A DNA stretch of 64,000 bases, taken from positions 62,001 to 126,000 of the forward strand of contig NZ_FNHP01000007.1 of NCBI RefSeq assembly GCF_900103645.1, given 5' to 3'. Source of the stretch: Oryzisolibacter propanilivorax. Its GTDB lineage: Bacteria; Pseudomonadota; Gammaproteobacteria; Burkholderiales; Burkholderiaceae_C. The translations under genes were made by a program, and so were the position numbers. How positions within the stretch are numbered: position 1 is the stretch's first letter; every line of letters begins with the position of its first letter. The notes beneath the pieces were generated by a model, which saw only the letters and a list, made by a program, of their open reading frames with translations, was not told the origin of the DNA and did no database searches. Shown here in pieces: positions 1 through 7,501 of this stretch.

Positions 1-249
1 CAGCGCACACGGAGCAGGCCGCGCAGTTGCAGGCCTAGCCGACGAAGTCCTGCAGGAAGGCGGGCAAATCTGGATGCTACAGGTGCAGGCCATGCGACAT
101 GGCCGAACAAAGCACCATCCAGGCCCTGTTCGACAGGACCACCGACTACATCCTTTGGCTGGAGGAACTGGCGCAAGCACGCGTGCGCCTACGAGGCCAT
201 TGCCTTCGCCGTGACCTTGCTTCCCACGCTGGCACGGCTGCGCAACGCC

Positions 250-642
250 CTACAAGTGCGGCTTGAGTCCCCACCAAGCTGCAGCGACCACGCCCAGCCA
301 TATCAACACGATGAGCCCTATCCCGAACCGGCTCCTGGGCTTGGCACCGTTGGCTTGCATCCATGCGTCTGCCTGGCTGCGGCACGCCGCAAGGATGTCT
401 GGAGGCAATAGTTTGACGGCCAGCCAGATCAGCGCGGGTAATAGCAGCATGTCATCCACGTAGCCCAGCACAGGAATGAAGTCCGGGATCAAGTCGATAG
501 GACTCAGCGCATAGGCCACCACAAAGACCCCGAGGGCCTTCGCGTACCAGGGGGTGCCGGGATGTTTGCCCGCAAACCACAGCGTCATGCCATCGCGCTT
601 GATCCGCTTGGTCCAGGTTTTCAGGGACGTGCCGATACTCAT
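250..642 (-). CDS. DUF1232 (YkvA-like) membrane protein
   Basis: This is a 130-residue protein with the DUF1232 core at about residues 45-80 (ALSPIDLIPDFIPVLGYVDD), a Pro/Asp-rich signature followed by a hydrophobic helix. A second hydrophobic segment lies near the C-terminus at about 106-125. The family is small and membrane-associated, with no settled biochemical role. Its ATG overlaps the stop of the upstream cation exporter by four bases (ATGA), so the two are probably translationally coupled. That places it as the last gene of the dmeR-dmeF metal operon. A role in metal export is inferred from position only. Confidence 0.85.
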   Translation of the reverse strand: MSIGTSLKTWTKRIKRDGMTLWFAGKHPGTPWYAKALGVFVVAYALSPIDLIPDFIPVLGYVDDMLLLPALIWLAVKLLPPDILAACRSQADAWMQANGAKPRSRFGIGLIVLIWLGVVAAAWWGLKPHL

Positions 643-1631
643 GCGGCCTGCCGCTGCACCTCGACCGTGACATGCGACAGCTCATGGATATGCGCGAGCA
701 GTGCCTTGTAGTACGCAGGTTCCTGGGTCTCCTGAGCGATCAGCGAAACAATGGCCGCGAAATGCCCCGGTCCGACCTGCCACACATGCAGGTCGGCGAT
801 CTGACTCCCTGTCGGCTCCGTAGCTTCCCGGATCTCCTGTCGGATTTCCTCGCCTTCGGCCGCGGCATCAAGCAGCACGCTACCGGAATCCTGAATCAGC
901 CCCCATGACCAGCGAGCGATCACCAGCGCGCCGACCACGCCCATGACCGGATCGGCCCACAGCCAGCCGTAGTTGCGGCCGACCAGCAGCGCGACGATGG
1001 CCAGCACGGAGGTCAGCGCATCGGCCAGGACGTGGATGTACGCAGCGCGCAAGTTGTTGTCTCGGCTGTGGCCATGCGCAGCATGATGAGCATCGTGCCC
1101 TTGGTCATGGCCGTGCTCATGATCATGGTGGTGGTGATGGCCGTGATCATGACCATGGTGCGCATGGTCGTCTTTCAGCAGCCAAGCGCAGATCAGGTTG
1201 ATGATCAGGCCCACGGCGGCCACGGCGATCGCCTGGTTGAAATCAATGTGGATCGGCTGGGTCAGCCGCACCAGGCTTTCCCAGGCGATCAGCAACGCGA
1301 TCAAGGCCAGGACGATCGCGCTGGCGAAGCCGGCCAGATCGCCGAGCTTGCCCGTGCCGAAGGTAAAGCGCGGATTGCCCACCTGCTTGCGCGCGAAGCG
1401 GTAGGCCAGTGCGGTGATCAGCATCGCGCCAGCATGAGTGGACATGTGCCAGCCATCAGCTACCAGCGCCATCGAGCCGTAGATCGTGCCGGCAACGATT
1501 TCCACCAGCATCATGCTGGCCGTCAGCGCGATCACCAGCCACACCTTGCGCTCATTGCGCTGGTGATCAGTACCAAGGAAGAAATGGTCGTGTGCGGACT
1601 CGGCGAGTGGAGCGGTCGTGGCGCTGGTCAT
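639..1631 (-). CDS. dmeF: CDF cation efflux protein, DmeF type (Co2+/Ni2+)
   Basis: This is a 330-residue cation diffusion facilitator that exports divalent metal from the cytoplasm in exchange for protons. The first metal-site helix carries VADGWHMSTHA at about 57-67; in my recollection HMSTHA separates DmeF-type Co/Ni exporters from zinc exporters, which have HMLSD. A very His-rich cytoplasmic loop (about 155-195) holds more than 20 histidines and is followed by the second site helix, HVLADALTSV. Hydrophobic segments suit six membrane helices, and a C-terminal cytoplasmic domain follows. It lies 40 bases downstream of an RcnR/DmeR-type repressor on the same strand. Substrate is inferred from the motif and from that regulator. 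Confidence 0.9.
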   Translation of the reverse strand: MTSATTAPLAESAHDHFFLGTDHQRNERKVWLVIALTASMMLVEIVAGTIYGSMALVADGWHMSTHAGAMLITALAYRFARKQVGNPRFTFGTGKLGDLAGFASAIVLALIALLIAWESLVRLTQPIHIDFNQAIAVAAVGLIINLICAWLLKDDHAHHGHDHGHHHHHDHEHGHDQGHDAHHAAHGHSRDNNLRAAYIHVLADALTSVLAIVALLVGRNYGWLWADPVMGVVGALVIARWSWGLIQDSGSVLLDAAAEGEEIRQEIREATEPTGSQIADLHVWQVGPGHFAAIVSLIAQETQEPAYYKALLAHIHELSHVTVEVQRQAA

Positions 1632-1671
1632 GCGTGATTTCCTGAATGGGGGCGCTCTGCGAGCGACAAGT

Positions 1672-1944
1672 TCATTTCATGTAAGCCCGAATGACTTCGA
1701 TCATTTCCTCTCCGCCCTGGTGGCGCTCCAGGTCGCTCGACGGTGCCAGGACGTGTTCACGCAGATGATCTTCCATCACCTCGGCGGTCAAACCGCTGAC
1801 CGCGCCGCGGACGGAAGCGATCTGGCGCAGTACCTCGACACAGGCCGCATCCGCCTCCAGGGCGCGCTCGATGCCTTCGAGCTGGCCCTTGATACGGCGG
1901 ACACGCGCGATCAGCTTGGCTTTCTCACGGGAGGTGTGGGACAT
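1672..1944 (-). CDS. dmeR: RcnR/DmeR-type metal-responsive repressor
   Basis: This is a 90-residue all-helical repressor of the CsoR/RcnR/FrmR family, full length for the family. The sensing positions are directly visible: His3, Cys35, His60 and His64. This set matches nickel/cobalt sensors of the RcnR type. FrmR lacks the His at 64, and CsoR uses a different Cys-His-Cys set. In the apo state such proteins bind an operator and repress; metal binding releases DNA. It is the first gene of the operon with the exporter and the DUF1232 gene. A 19-bp inverted repeat lies just upstream at 1960-1978. It is therefore probably the Co/Ni switch for this operon. Confidence 0.88.
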   Translation of the reverse strand: MSHTSREKAKLIARVRRIKGQLEGIERALEADAACVEVLRQIASVRGAVSGLTAEVMEDHLREHVLAPSSDLERHQGGEEMIEVIRAYMK

Positions 1945-1959
1945 AGCGACAGGTGGTTT

Positions 1960-1978
1960 TATAGACTAGTGGACTATA
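1960..1978. promoter_or_regulatory. Candidate operator for the DmeR repressor
   Basis: This is an imperfect inverted repeat with TATAG and CTATA ends around TATAGACTAGTGGACTATA, starting 15 bases upstream of the repressor start codon. FrmR/RcnR-family operators are AT-rich half-sites around a short G/C centre, and this fits only loosely because the central G-tract is short. The position supports autoregulation. Confidence 0.4.
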
Positions 1979-2078
1979 TTACATTAAGAAGGAGGATAGG
2001 TTGAAACCAATACCCTTAAGACATGGGCGAGGCACCCGCCGCAGCCGAGAGATCAAAACGCGCCGGATTACAATCGCG

Positions 2079-2190
2079 GCGTCATTGGGGAGTAGCTAAC
2101 CGCCGTCCTGGCGGGGCTGATGTCAACATACTTGACCCGCAGGTCATGGCATCAGCAGTTTCCGAACCCGGCAAGACCTTTGACCACAAC
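2079..2190 (+). ncRNA. yybP-ykoY manganese riboswitch
   Basis: All the diagnostic segments of this riboswitch class are present in order: GGGGAGTAGC at 2087-2096, GTCAACATAC at 2122-2131, and GCAAGACCTTTG at 2171-2182. Flanking bases GTCA (2081-2084) and TGAC (2181-2184) can close the outer stem. The two conserved loops form the Mn2+ binding pocket in known members. It lies about 60 bases before the GDT1/TMEM165-type exporter start, a known target type. High Mn2+ would be expected to increase exporter expression. Confidence 0.92.
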
Positions 2191-2251
2191 GCCTCCGACT
2201 TGGCCGGGGATGCGTGGTGGTCAATCGTCAGTACCCGGCCAGGGAACCAAC

Positions 2252-2830
2252 ATGGAATCGCTACTCGTCTCCACCGGAGTCGTCGCCCTCGCAGAAATCG
2301 GCGACAAGACCCAACTCCTCGCCTTCATCCTCGCCGCACGCTTCAAGAAGCCCGTGCCGATCATCCTTGGCATCCTGGTCGCAACGATCGTGAACCATGG
2401 TCTCGCGGGTGCGCTGGGCGCCTGGATTACTGGCGCCGTGAGTCCCGCGATTCTTCGCTGGGTACTGGGCGCTTCGTTCATCGGTATGGCGATCTGGACG
2501 CTGATTCCAGACAAGATTGAGGAGGAGGAAACCCAAGTCGCCAAGCGTTTCGGCGTCTTCGGGGCGACGCTTATCACTTTCTTCCTGGCCGAGATGGGCG
2601 ACAAGACACAGATTGCCACCGTTGCGATGGCCGCCCATTACGCAACGCCGCTGCTGGTGGTGATCGGCACGACCCTGGGCATGCTGATCGCGGACGTGCC
2701 CGCCGTGTTCGTGGGCGATAAGCTGGCCAACAAAATCCCAATGAAGCTGGTGCATTCGATCGCCGCGGGCGTCTTCGCGGTGCTGGGCATTGCAACCCTG
2801 CTGGGCGCGGGCGCCAAACTGGGCCTCTGA
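2252..2830 (+). CDS. GDT1/TMEM165-family (UPF0016) Mn2+ exporter
   Basis: This is a 192-residue membrane protein with the two signature E-x-G-D-K-T motifs of UPF0016: E15 to T20 and E114 to T119. They lie in two homologous halves of three hydrophobic helices each, separated by a short acidic loop (about 88-95, EEEET). Proteins of this family export Mn2+ (bacterial MneA-like) or exchange Mn/Ca in eukaryotes. I chose the ATG at 2252 because upstream in-frame starts lie inside the riboswitch. The riboswitch makes manganese the likely substrate. It sits in the integrated element with the Co/Ni operon, so the element carries two separate metal-export modules. Confidence 0.9.
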   Translation: MESLLVSTGVVALAEIGDKTQLLAFILAARFKKPVPIILGILVATIVNHGLAGALGAWITGAVSPAILRWVLGASFIGMAIWTLIPDKIEEEETQVAKRFGVFGATLITFFLAEMGDKTQIATVAMAAHYATPLLVVIGTTLGMLIADVPAVFVGDKLANKIPMKLVHSIAAGVFAVLGIATLLGAGAKLGL

Positions 2831-3003
2831 GCAATTCAGCCCCGCGCGCAGGGCAAGTGCGCTCGCAGAAAACGAACTTTCAGTTATGAAGTCGTGGTTT
2901 TTAAATTATTTCCTTGAGAGCCGATTCACGCACAGGAGAAGGCGCCGTGCATTCCGGCGCTGCATCCGGTCGATCGCTACGGCAAGCGCAAGGACAAGCT
3001 CAA

Positions 3004-3237
3004 CTACGAATCAAGGAACAGCACCGCGAACACCTCATGCGCGAAGCCGGCCAACTTGGCGCGCAGGTACTCCTTGACCGCCGCCGACGAAGTAAACGAT
3101 GCACCATGCTGCATCTTGTGCTCAATGGTCTGACACGCGGCTTCCAGAATCTGGTCATCCGTCACCGGCAGGTACTGGCCCAAGGAGTCGCACACCATCA
3201 GCGCGGCATCGAACGAGGAAAAGGACAGTTGCGACAT
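3004..3237 (-). pseudogene. radC: Truncated RadC-family (JAB domain) protein, 5' fragment
   Basis: The 77 residues match, from memory, the N-terminal third of RadC proteins carried by integrative elements; HEVFAVLFLDS is the start of the JAB fold. The reading frame stops at once after FLDS, so the HxHPSG...D metal-binding motif that defines the domain is absent. Full proteins are about 165 residues. A weak ribosome site (GGAGC) precedes the ATG. RadC genes are typical cargo of ICE-type elements, so this is probably a deletion remnant. No recognisable continuation lies at 2831-3003. Confidence 0.75.
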
Positions 3238-3702
3238 GATCGTGCTCCGGTTGCTCGGGCGGAATTGCCCGGAACCATGGCCAGCACGGCGCAGCGCAAG
3301 CAGTCAAAGATCGAAGACGGCCGCCAGGCCGCAAGCGCGCCTAAACGCGCAGCCATTGGCTGCGAGAACGCCGTGATACGGTGATGGTGACAGCAACACC
3401 ACGCACTAACCCACCCGTTTCATGCACTCGATATTTGGTAGGTATCGCAGTAAGCGTGGCGCACAGGCCCGGATCAACGAACCGGGCCGGAGGCGTCAGC
3501 AGAGTGAAACGAGGCAACGATGAAAGCCCGACAGGGGCAAGACGCCGCAGGCGGCTCAATGTGCGCAAGCGCGACGCCGGGACGCCGGGACGCCGGGACG
3601 CCGGGACGCCGGAGCGTCCAGGTTCGGGCGGGAAACAGCGTGAACCGGAGAATTGTCGTAACGGTGATACGAGAATCGGCGGGTATTTCCCTGCCTCGGC
3701 CT
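3238..3702. other. Non-coding stretch with a short tandem repeat
   Basis: No convincing gene is seen in these 465 bases. Open frames here lack ribosome sites and have no recognisable protein features. The one clear structure is the tandem octamer array listed separately. The stretch separates the radC fragment from the toxin-antitoxin pair. Confidence 0.6.
3573..3612. repeat. Five tandem copies of GACGCCGG
   Basis: Five perfect, uninterrupted copies of the octamer GACGCCGG occupy 40 bases, followed by a decayed partial copy. It lies outside any supported gene. Such arrays can change copy number by slippage; no function is apparent. Confidence 0.95.
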
Positions 3703-4020
3703 TCAGGCCGCGTGCACGGACGGCGACGAGGCCAGCGGTTGCACCGCTAGGCGCAGGCCCATCGCCTTAAGGATGGCGGTCAGGCTGTTCAGGGCCGGAT
3801 TGCCCTTCGGCGACAGCGTGCGGTAAAGCTGTGTCGGATTCAGGTGCGCCTGTTCCGCCACCACCTGCACGCCACCGACCGCCTGCGCGAGCTGGCGCAG
3901 CACGATCATCAACTCGGCCTGGTCGCCATCGGCCAGGATGCCGTTGATGACTTCGAGCGCCAGCGCCGGATCGCTGCGGTACAGCTCAGCCATCGCCTCG
4001 TCATGGGGTCTGCTTCTCAT
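3703..4020 (-). CDS. HigA-like antitoxin (HI1420 family, helix-turn-helix)
   Basis: This is about 105 residues. The central part, VQVVAEQAHLNPTQLYRTLSPKG, is a helix-turn-helix of the downstream-antitoxin (HI1420) family, and the C-terminus LTAILKAMGLRLAVQPL is typical of it. It follows its toxin on the same strand with an overlap of about 20 bases, the usual toxin-first order of this class. The start is probably ATG 4020, although an ATG at 4023 is also in frame. It would neutralise the toxin and repress the pair. Confidence 0.85.
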   Translation of the reverse strand: MRSRPHDEAMAELYRSDPALALEVINGILADGDQAELMIVLRQLAQAVGGVQVVAEQAHLNPTQLYRTLSPKGNPALNSLTAILKAMGLRLAVQPLASSPSVHAA

Positions 4021-4351
4021 CATCCAATCTCCGTTGCCAGTCCTGCCAATAGCCTACCGCCCGGTCGATGTCTGCATCCTGTGTGCGCTTGTCGCCGCCG
4101 CACAACAGCAACACCAGCCGCTGGCCAGCCAGCCCGTAATACACCCGGTAGCCCGGCCCCAAGTCGATGCGCAACTCCCACACGCCATCACGACAGAACT
4201 TGTGATCGCCGAAGTTTCCTTGCTCGACGCGGGTCACGCGCCGGATGACCGCCACCTTGGCCTGCATATCGCGCAAGCGGCGCAACCAGTCGGTGTAGAG
4301 ATCCTTCTGCTCGTCGGCCGTCAGGTAATGCTCGATTCGATACATGCTCAT
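4001..4351 (-). CDS. RelE/HigB-like toxin (HI1419 / Gp49-like family)
   Basis: This is a 116-residue toxin with the family core FGDHKFCRDGVWELRIDLGPGYRVYY at about 48-73 and a LVLLLCGGDKRTQDADI motif near 80-97. Members are RelE-fold proteins, many of which cleave mRNA on the ribosome. It lies directly upstream of, and overlaps, its antitoxin. Two ATG codons two residues apart (4351, 4345) are possible, with no strong ribosome site at either. Position next to the integrase suggests it stabilises the element in the host. Confidence 0.85.
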   Translation of the reverse strand: MSMYRIEHYLTADEQKDLYTDWLRRLRDMQAKVAVIRRVTRVEQGNFGDHKFCRDGVWELRIDLGPGYRVYYGLAGQRLVLLLCGGDKRTQDADIDRAVGYWQDWQRRLDDEKQTP

Positions 4352-4352
4352 T

Positions 4353-4368
4353 TTCGTTTACATACGAA
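4353..4368. promoter_or_regulatory. Inverted repeat before the toxin gene, candidate autoregulatory operator
   Basis: A perfect inverted repeat, TTCGT-TTACAT-ACGAA, lies immediately upstream of the toxin start in an AT-rich patch. Toxin-antitoxin operons of this class are usually repressed by the antitoxin at such a site. The assignment is positional. Confidence 0.45.
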
Positions 4369-4449
4369 TACAGGTCAAGAGGTGCGAAAACGTCGGGATG
4401 GGATGCCCGGCTCGGCTTGGCAGCGTTATGACAGGCCGGGCACCGCCGT

Positions 4450-5847
4450 TCAAGCGGTAGGCGCCGGCGTGTCAGCCCGCTTCGTACCAGGAGGTACGGC
4501 GCGCGTCGGAGCCTTGCGATGGCGATAGGGACGGTAGTTGCCCTGGCTGGTGCGAGTCTTCTCGCCGACTACGATGGCGGAGGTCGGGGTCGCGGCTGCT
4601 TGCACAGGCTTTGGCGCCGGCACCGGAGTGGGAGCCGCGTCCGTCGGCGCAGGAGCCGGCGTAGCCGGCGCCTGGCCGCCAATGGCGCCCCTGCGCAAGG
4701 TTGCCACTTTCTCGGCTGCGGCACGCAACGGATCATCCTCCGTATGTACATACGTCATGAACTGCGTGACTGTCTTGTGCGCGGTCAGCGCCATGCCAAC
4801 CTTGATGGGGATCCCGGAGTTGGCAATGTCGGTGGCCGCGCGATGGCGAATGCCGTGCGTTCCGACGTGCGGCACTCCCGCACGGCCCAAGATGCGCTTC
4901 CACCCGTTGTAGTACGTGCTGTCGGGCAAAGGCTGCTTGGCATTGAAGATCGCCGGGCACACATAGGGCGAGTCGTCGATGCAGGGCGCATTGGACAGCA
5001 GTTGATAGGCCGCTTCGCTCATCGGCTTGGACATATCGCCGGTCTTGCTGTCGGGCCACGCGACGCGGCGATTCTCGAAATCGACCCAGGCCCATTCTAG
5101 CGTGCGGATTTCCGTCATGCGCGCAGAAAATTCGAATTGCAGGCGAACCGCCAACGTCACGGTTGGATGTTCAAGCCCCTCGGCATCTGCGCGGTCGAGA
5201 TAGGCATAGAGACGCGCCAACTCGTTGTTGTTGATATACCGCGTCTCGCCGTCTTCCCGGTACTTGGGGACATGGCGGCACGGATTGGAGCCGTCGGGCC
5301 GGTAGCCCCACACCTCGGCCATGTTGAACATTTTGCGCAGACAGGCCAGAACCCGATTGGCCGTGACGCCGATCTTCGCCTTGTCCTTCATCAGTGCCGT
5401 GATGTGCACCCTCGTCACGTCGGGCACCTTGAGCTTGCCCAGCGCAGGCAGGATGTGACGGTCGATGTAGCCCTGGTACGAGTCCACCGTCCGGGGCTTG
5501 TTGCGCGGCTTGGAGTATTCCTCGATGAACTGTCCACACAGTTCCTTGACCGTGGGAGCCATGCGCGCGGCCAGCTTGGCAGCGCTTGGGTCGTCGCCCT
5601 TGCGCACATCGGCCAGCCAGTCCTGGGCAATCGACCGGGCCTGCTCGACGGTCAGTTCGCCGAATTGGCCGATCTTCGGCTTGCGGCGCTCGCCCCAGTT
5701 CGTGCGGTACTGGAGCATGAAGACCTTGCGGCCGTGAGCGGTGACCTTGCAGAGGAAGCCGGGGACAATGGTGTCCCGCAGTTCGTAGTCCTTGCCGGTG
5801 TTTCCAGCCGCATCAACGGCGGATTTGGTGAGCTTGATCTTAGCCAT
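4450..5847 (-). CDS. Tyrosine recombinase (integrase) of the left element
   Basis: This is a 465-residue site-specific recombinase with an N-terminal DUF4102-like arm-binding domain (about 1-95), a SAM-like core-binding domain (about 100-185) and a C-terminal catalytic domain. The catalytic set is visible: Arg in SARMTEIRTLEW, Lys in SKTGDMSKP, HxxR in HGIRHRAA, His in LTAHKTVTQF and the nucleophile Tyr in MTYVH. A Pro/Ala-rich tail of about 60 residues follows and is unusual for the family. I chose ATG 5847 because AGGAGG precedes it and the arm domain begins there. It reads away from the tRNA-Leu fragment, the standard arrangement for an integrase using that site. Confidence 0.92.
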   Translation of the reverse strand: MAKIKLTKSAVDAAGNTGKDYELRDTIVPGFLCKVTAHGRKVFMLQYRTNWGERRKPKIGQFGELTVEQARSIAQDWLADVRKGDDPSAAKLAARMAPTVKELCGQFIEEYSKPRNKPRTVDSYQGYIDRHILPALGKLKVPDVTRVHITALMKDKAKIGVTANRVLACLRKMFNMAEVWGYRPDGSNPCRHVPKYREDGETRYINNNELARLYAYLDRADAEGLEHPTVTLAVRLQFEFSARMTEIRTLEWAWVDFENRRVAWPDSKTGDMSKPMSEAAYQLLSNAPCIDDSPYVCPAIFNAKQPLPDSTYYNGWKRILGRAGVPHVGTHGIRHRAATDIANSGIPIKVGMALTAHKTVTQFMTYVHTEDDPLRAAAEKVATLRRGAIGGQAPATPAPAPTDAAPTPVPAPKPVQAAATPTSAIVVGEKTRTSQGNYRPYRHRKAPTRAVPPGTKRADTPAPTA

Positions 5848-6023
5848 GACGCCTCCTAGTTCGAGATCGAACGCAGGAACCAGCCAGGAGCCACGGCATC
5901 GGCAGGTGTGCCGCAATCGGTCTGGTCTAGGCGTAAGGTTAAACGGGACTAACTCCCCGGAAAACCAAGCGCAGCAAGGCTATGCAGGTTCCAGCGTAGT
6001 CTTATGCTAGTCTCGGGAGTCAA

Positions 6024-6077
6024 TCTCAAAATCCCCCGCCGCAAGGCGTGCCGGTTCGATTCCGGCCTCGGGCACCA
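6024..6077 (+). other. 3' fragment of tRNA-Leu(CAA): attachment site shared by two elements
   Basis: The sequence runs from the anticodon loop (CTCAAAA, anticodon CAA) through the variable arm, the T arm with GGTTCGATTCC, and the acceptor 3' strand ending in GCACCA. The 5' half (acceptor 5' strand and D arm) is absent upstream, so this is not a functional tRNA. Such 3' copies are left when elements insert into tRNA genes. Integrases on both sides read away from it, so it is likely the right end of one element and the left end of the next. Confidence 0.85.
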
Positions 6078-6178
6078 CATCGCAATATCACGCCATCGCA
6101 AGGCGTCTCAAAACCCGCGTGCTGCAAGGCATAGCGGGTTTTTCTTTGTCTCATACCGTGCCATAGTCCTCCATCACA

Positions 6179-6240
6179 TACCGTCGTTTTGACGGTACTT
6201 TTGGCGGTACCAGATACCGTCACCCCCGCAGGTACCGTCA
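6179..6240. repeat. Cluster of TGACGGTA-type motifs at the island left end (integrase arm-like sites)
   Basis: Five copies of a TACCGTCA/TGACGGTA-type octamer occur in both orientations at 6179, 6191, 6203, 6215 and 6231. They lie between the tRNA fragment and the integrase start. The pair at 6190 and 6202 has 12-base spacing, exactly repeated at the other island end (16377 and 16389). Spacing and place suit arm-type binding sites of the P4-type integrase. Confidence 0.7.
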
Positions 6241-6253
6241 ACAGGGGACGCAC

Positions 6254-7501
6254 ATGGCACTGACCGACACTTTCGTGAAGAACGTCAAGCCTGACACCAG
6301 CAAGGCAGCAGGCACCAAGCACACCGACGGGCAGGGGCTGTACCTGCTGGTCAAGCCGGCCGGCAAGTACTGGCGCATGGACTACCGCCATGCCGACAAG
6401 CGCAAGACCCTTGCCCTTGGCGTGTACCCCGCTGTCTCGCTGGCCCAGGCGCGCAAGGCCCGCGACAACGCGCGCGAGCTGCTGGCCCAGGACATCGACC
6501 CCAGCGTGATCCGCCGTGTTGAAAAGGCCACCGCCAAGACCGCCGCCGCCAACACCTTTGAAGCCGTGGCCCGCGAACTGCACGCCAACAAGATGCCCGG
6601 CTGGAGCACGCTGCACGCTACCCGCTGGCTGGCGCAGATGGTCAACGACCTGTTCCCTTTCATCGGCAAGATGCCGATGGACACCATCACCACGCCCCTA
6701 TTGCTGGAGGTGCTGCGCAAGGTGGAAAAGCGCGGCGCCGGGTTTTCCGCCCGTCGCCTGGCCGAACGCGCCGGGCAGGTGTTCCGCTATGGCGTGCAGA
6801 CCGGCCGATGCAAGGCGCACCACGTGCCCATGCTGCAAGGCGCGCTACAGCCCGTTGTCACCCAGCACATGGCCGCCGTGCTGGAGCCTGCCAAGGCCGG
6901 CGAGCTGCTGCGCGCCATCGACGGCTACACCGGCCAGCCCATGACCCGCGCCGCGCTGCAACTGTCGGCCCTGCTGTTCCAGCGGCCCGGCAACATCCGC
7001 GCCATGCAGTGGAGCTGGATCGACTTCGAGCGCGCCATGCTCACCATCCCGGCCCAGGCCATGAAGCGCACCGTCCACGGCAAGGTCAACGGCAGGCCGC
7101 ACCTGGTGCCCCTGGCGCCCCAGGCCATCGCCATCCTGCGCGAGCTGCAACCGCTGACCGGGCACCGCGAGTTCGTCTTCCCCGGCCTGCGCACCAGCCA
7201 GCGGCCCATGAGCGACAACACCATCAACGCCGCGCTGCGCCGCATGGGCTACTCCACCGAGGACATGAGCGCCCACGGCTTCCGCGCCATGGCCCGCACC
7301 TTGATGGTGGAGAACCTGCCCGGCATCGGCGCCGACGTGCTGGAGGCCCAGTTGGCCCACGGCAAGAGCGGCCCCTTGGGCATGGCCTACGACCGGGCCG
7401 AGTTCATGCAGCAGCGCATCACGATGATGCGCGCATGGGCCGACTACCTCGACCGCCTGCGCCGTGGTGCTGACGTGCTGCCACTGGTGCGCAGCGCCTG
7501 A
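6254..7501 (+). CDS. int: P4-type tyrosine integrase
   Basis: This is a 415-residue integrase with the N-terminal DUF4102 domain (about 1-90, including the HTDGQGLYLLVKPAGKYWR-type signature), a core-binding domain and the IntP4-type catalytic domain. Catalytic residues are visible: Arg in RPGNIRAMQW, HxxR in HGFRAMART, His in LAHGKSGPLG and Tyr in MAYDRAEF. The start has AGGGGA upstream. It lies directly after the tRNA-Leu fragment and arm-like repeats and reads into the island, as in P4 and P4-like islands. It differs in sequence and length from the neighbouring integrase at 4450-5847. Confidence 0.93.
   Translation: MALTDTFVKNVKPDTSKAAGTKHTDGQGLYLLVKPAGKYWRMDYRHADKRKTLALGVYPAVSLAQARKARDNARELLAQDIDPSVIRRVEKATAKTAAANTFEAVARELHANKMPGWSTLHATRWLAQMVNDLFPFIGKMPMDTITTPLLLEVLRKVEKRGAGFSARRLAERAGQVFRYGVQTGRCKAHHVPMLQGALQPVVTQHMAAVLEPAKAGELLRAIDGYTGQPMTRAALQLSALLFQRPGNIRAMQWSWIDFERAMLTIPAQAMKRTVHGKVNGRPHLVPLAPQAIAILRELQPLTGHREFVFPGLRTSQRPMSDNTINAALRRMGYSTEDMSAHGFRAMARTLMVENLPGIGADVLEAQLAHGKSGPLGMAYDRAEFMQQRITMMRAWADYLDRLRRGADVLPLVRSA

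Larger units (their letters stand above)
1..6077. mobile_element. Terminal part of an integrated element (genomic island or ICE), left end outside the window
   Basis: The segment ends at a tRNA-Leu 3' fragment beside a complete integrase. It carries accessory cargo: two metal-export modules, a toxin-antitoxin pair and a truncated radC. No conjugation genes are visible here. The left boundary, and the intact tRNA expected there, are not in the window. Metal cargo plus radC plus a tRNA-linked integrase is a common ICE/island pattern. Confidence 0.75.

Noticed and set aside
99-266. 55-codon frame (MAEQSTIQALFDR start) near the window start
   Set aside because: It overlaps the end of the DUF1232 gene, has no ribosome site and becomes low-quality after 30 codons. 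It may be a fragment of a gene outside the window, but this cannot be supported.
3341-3770. Long frames on both strands around the tandem octamer
   Set aside because: No ribosome sites, composition follows GC bias, and the octamer repeat runs through them; not genes.
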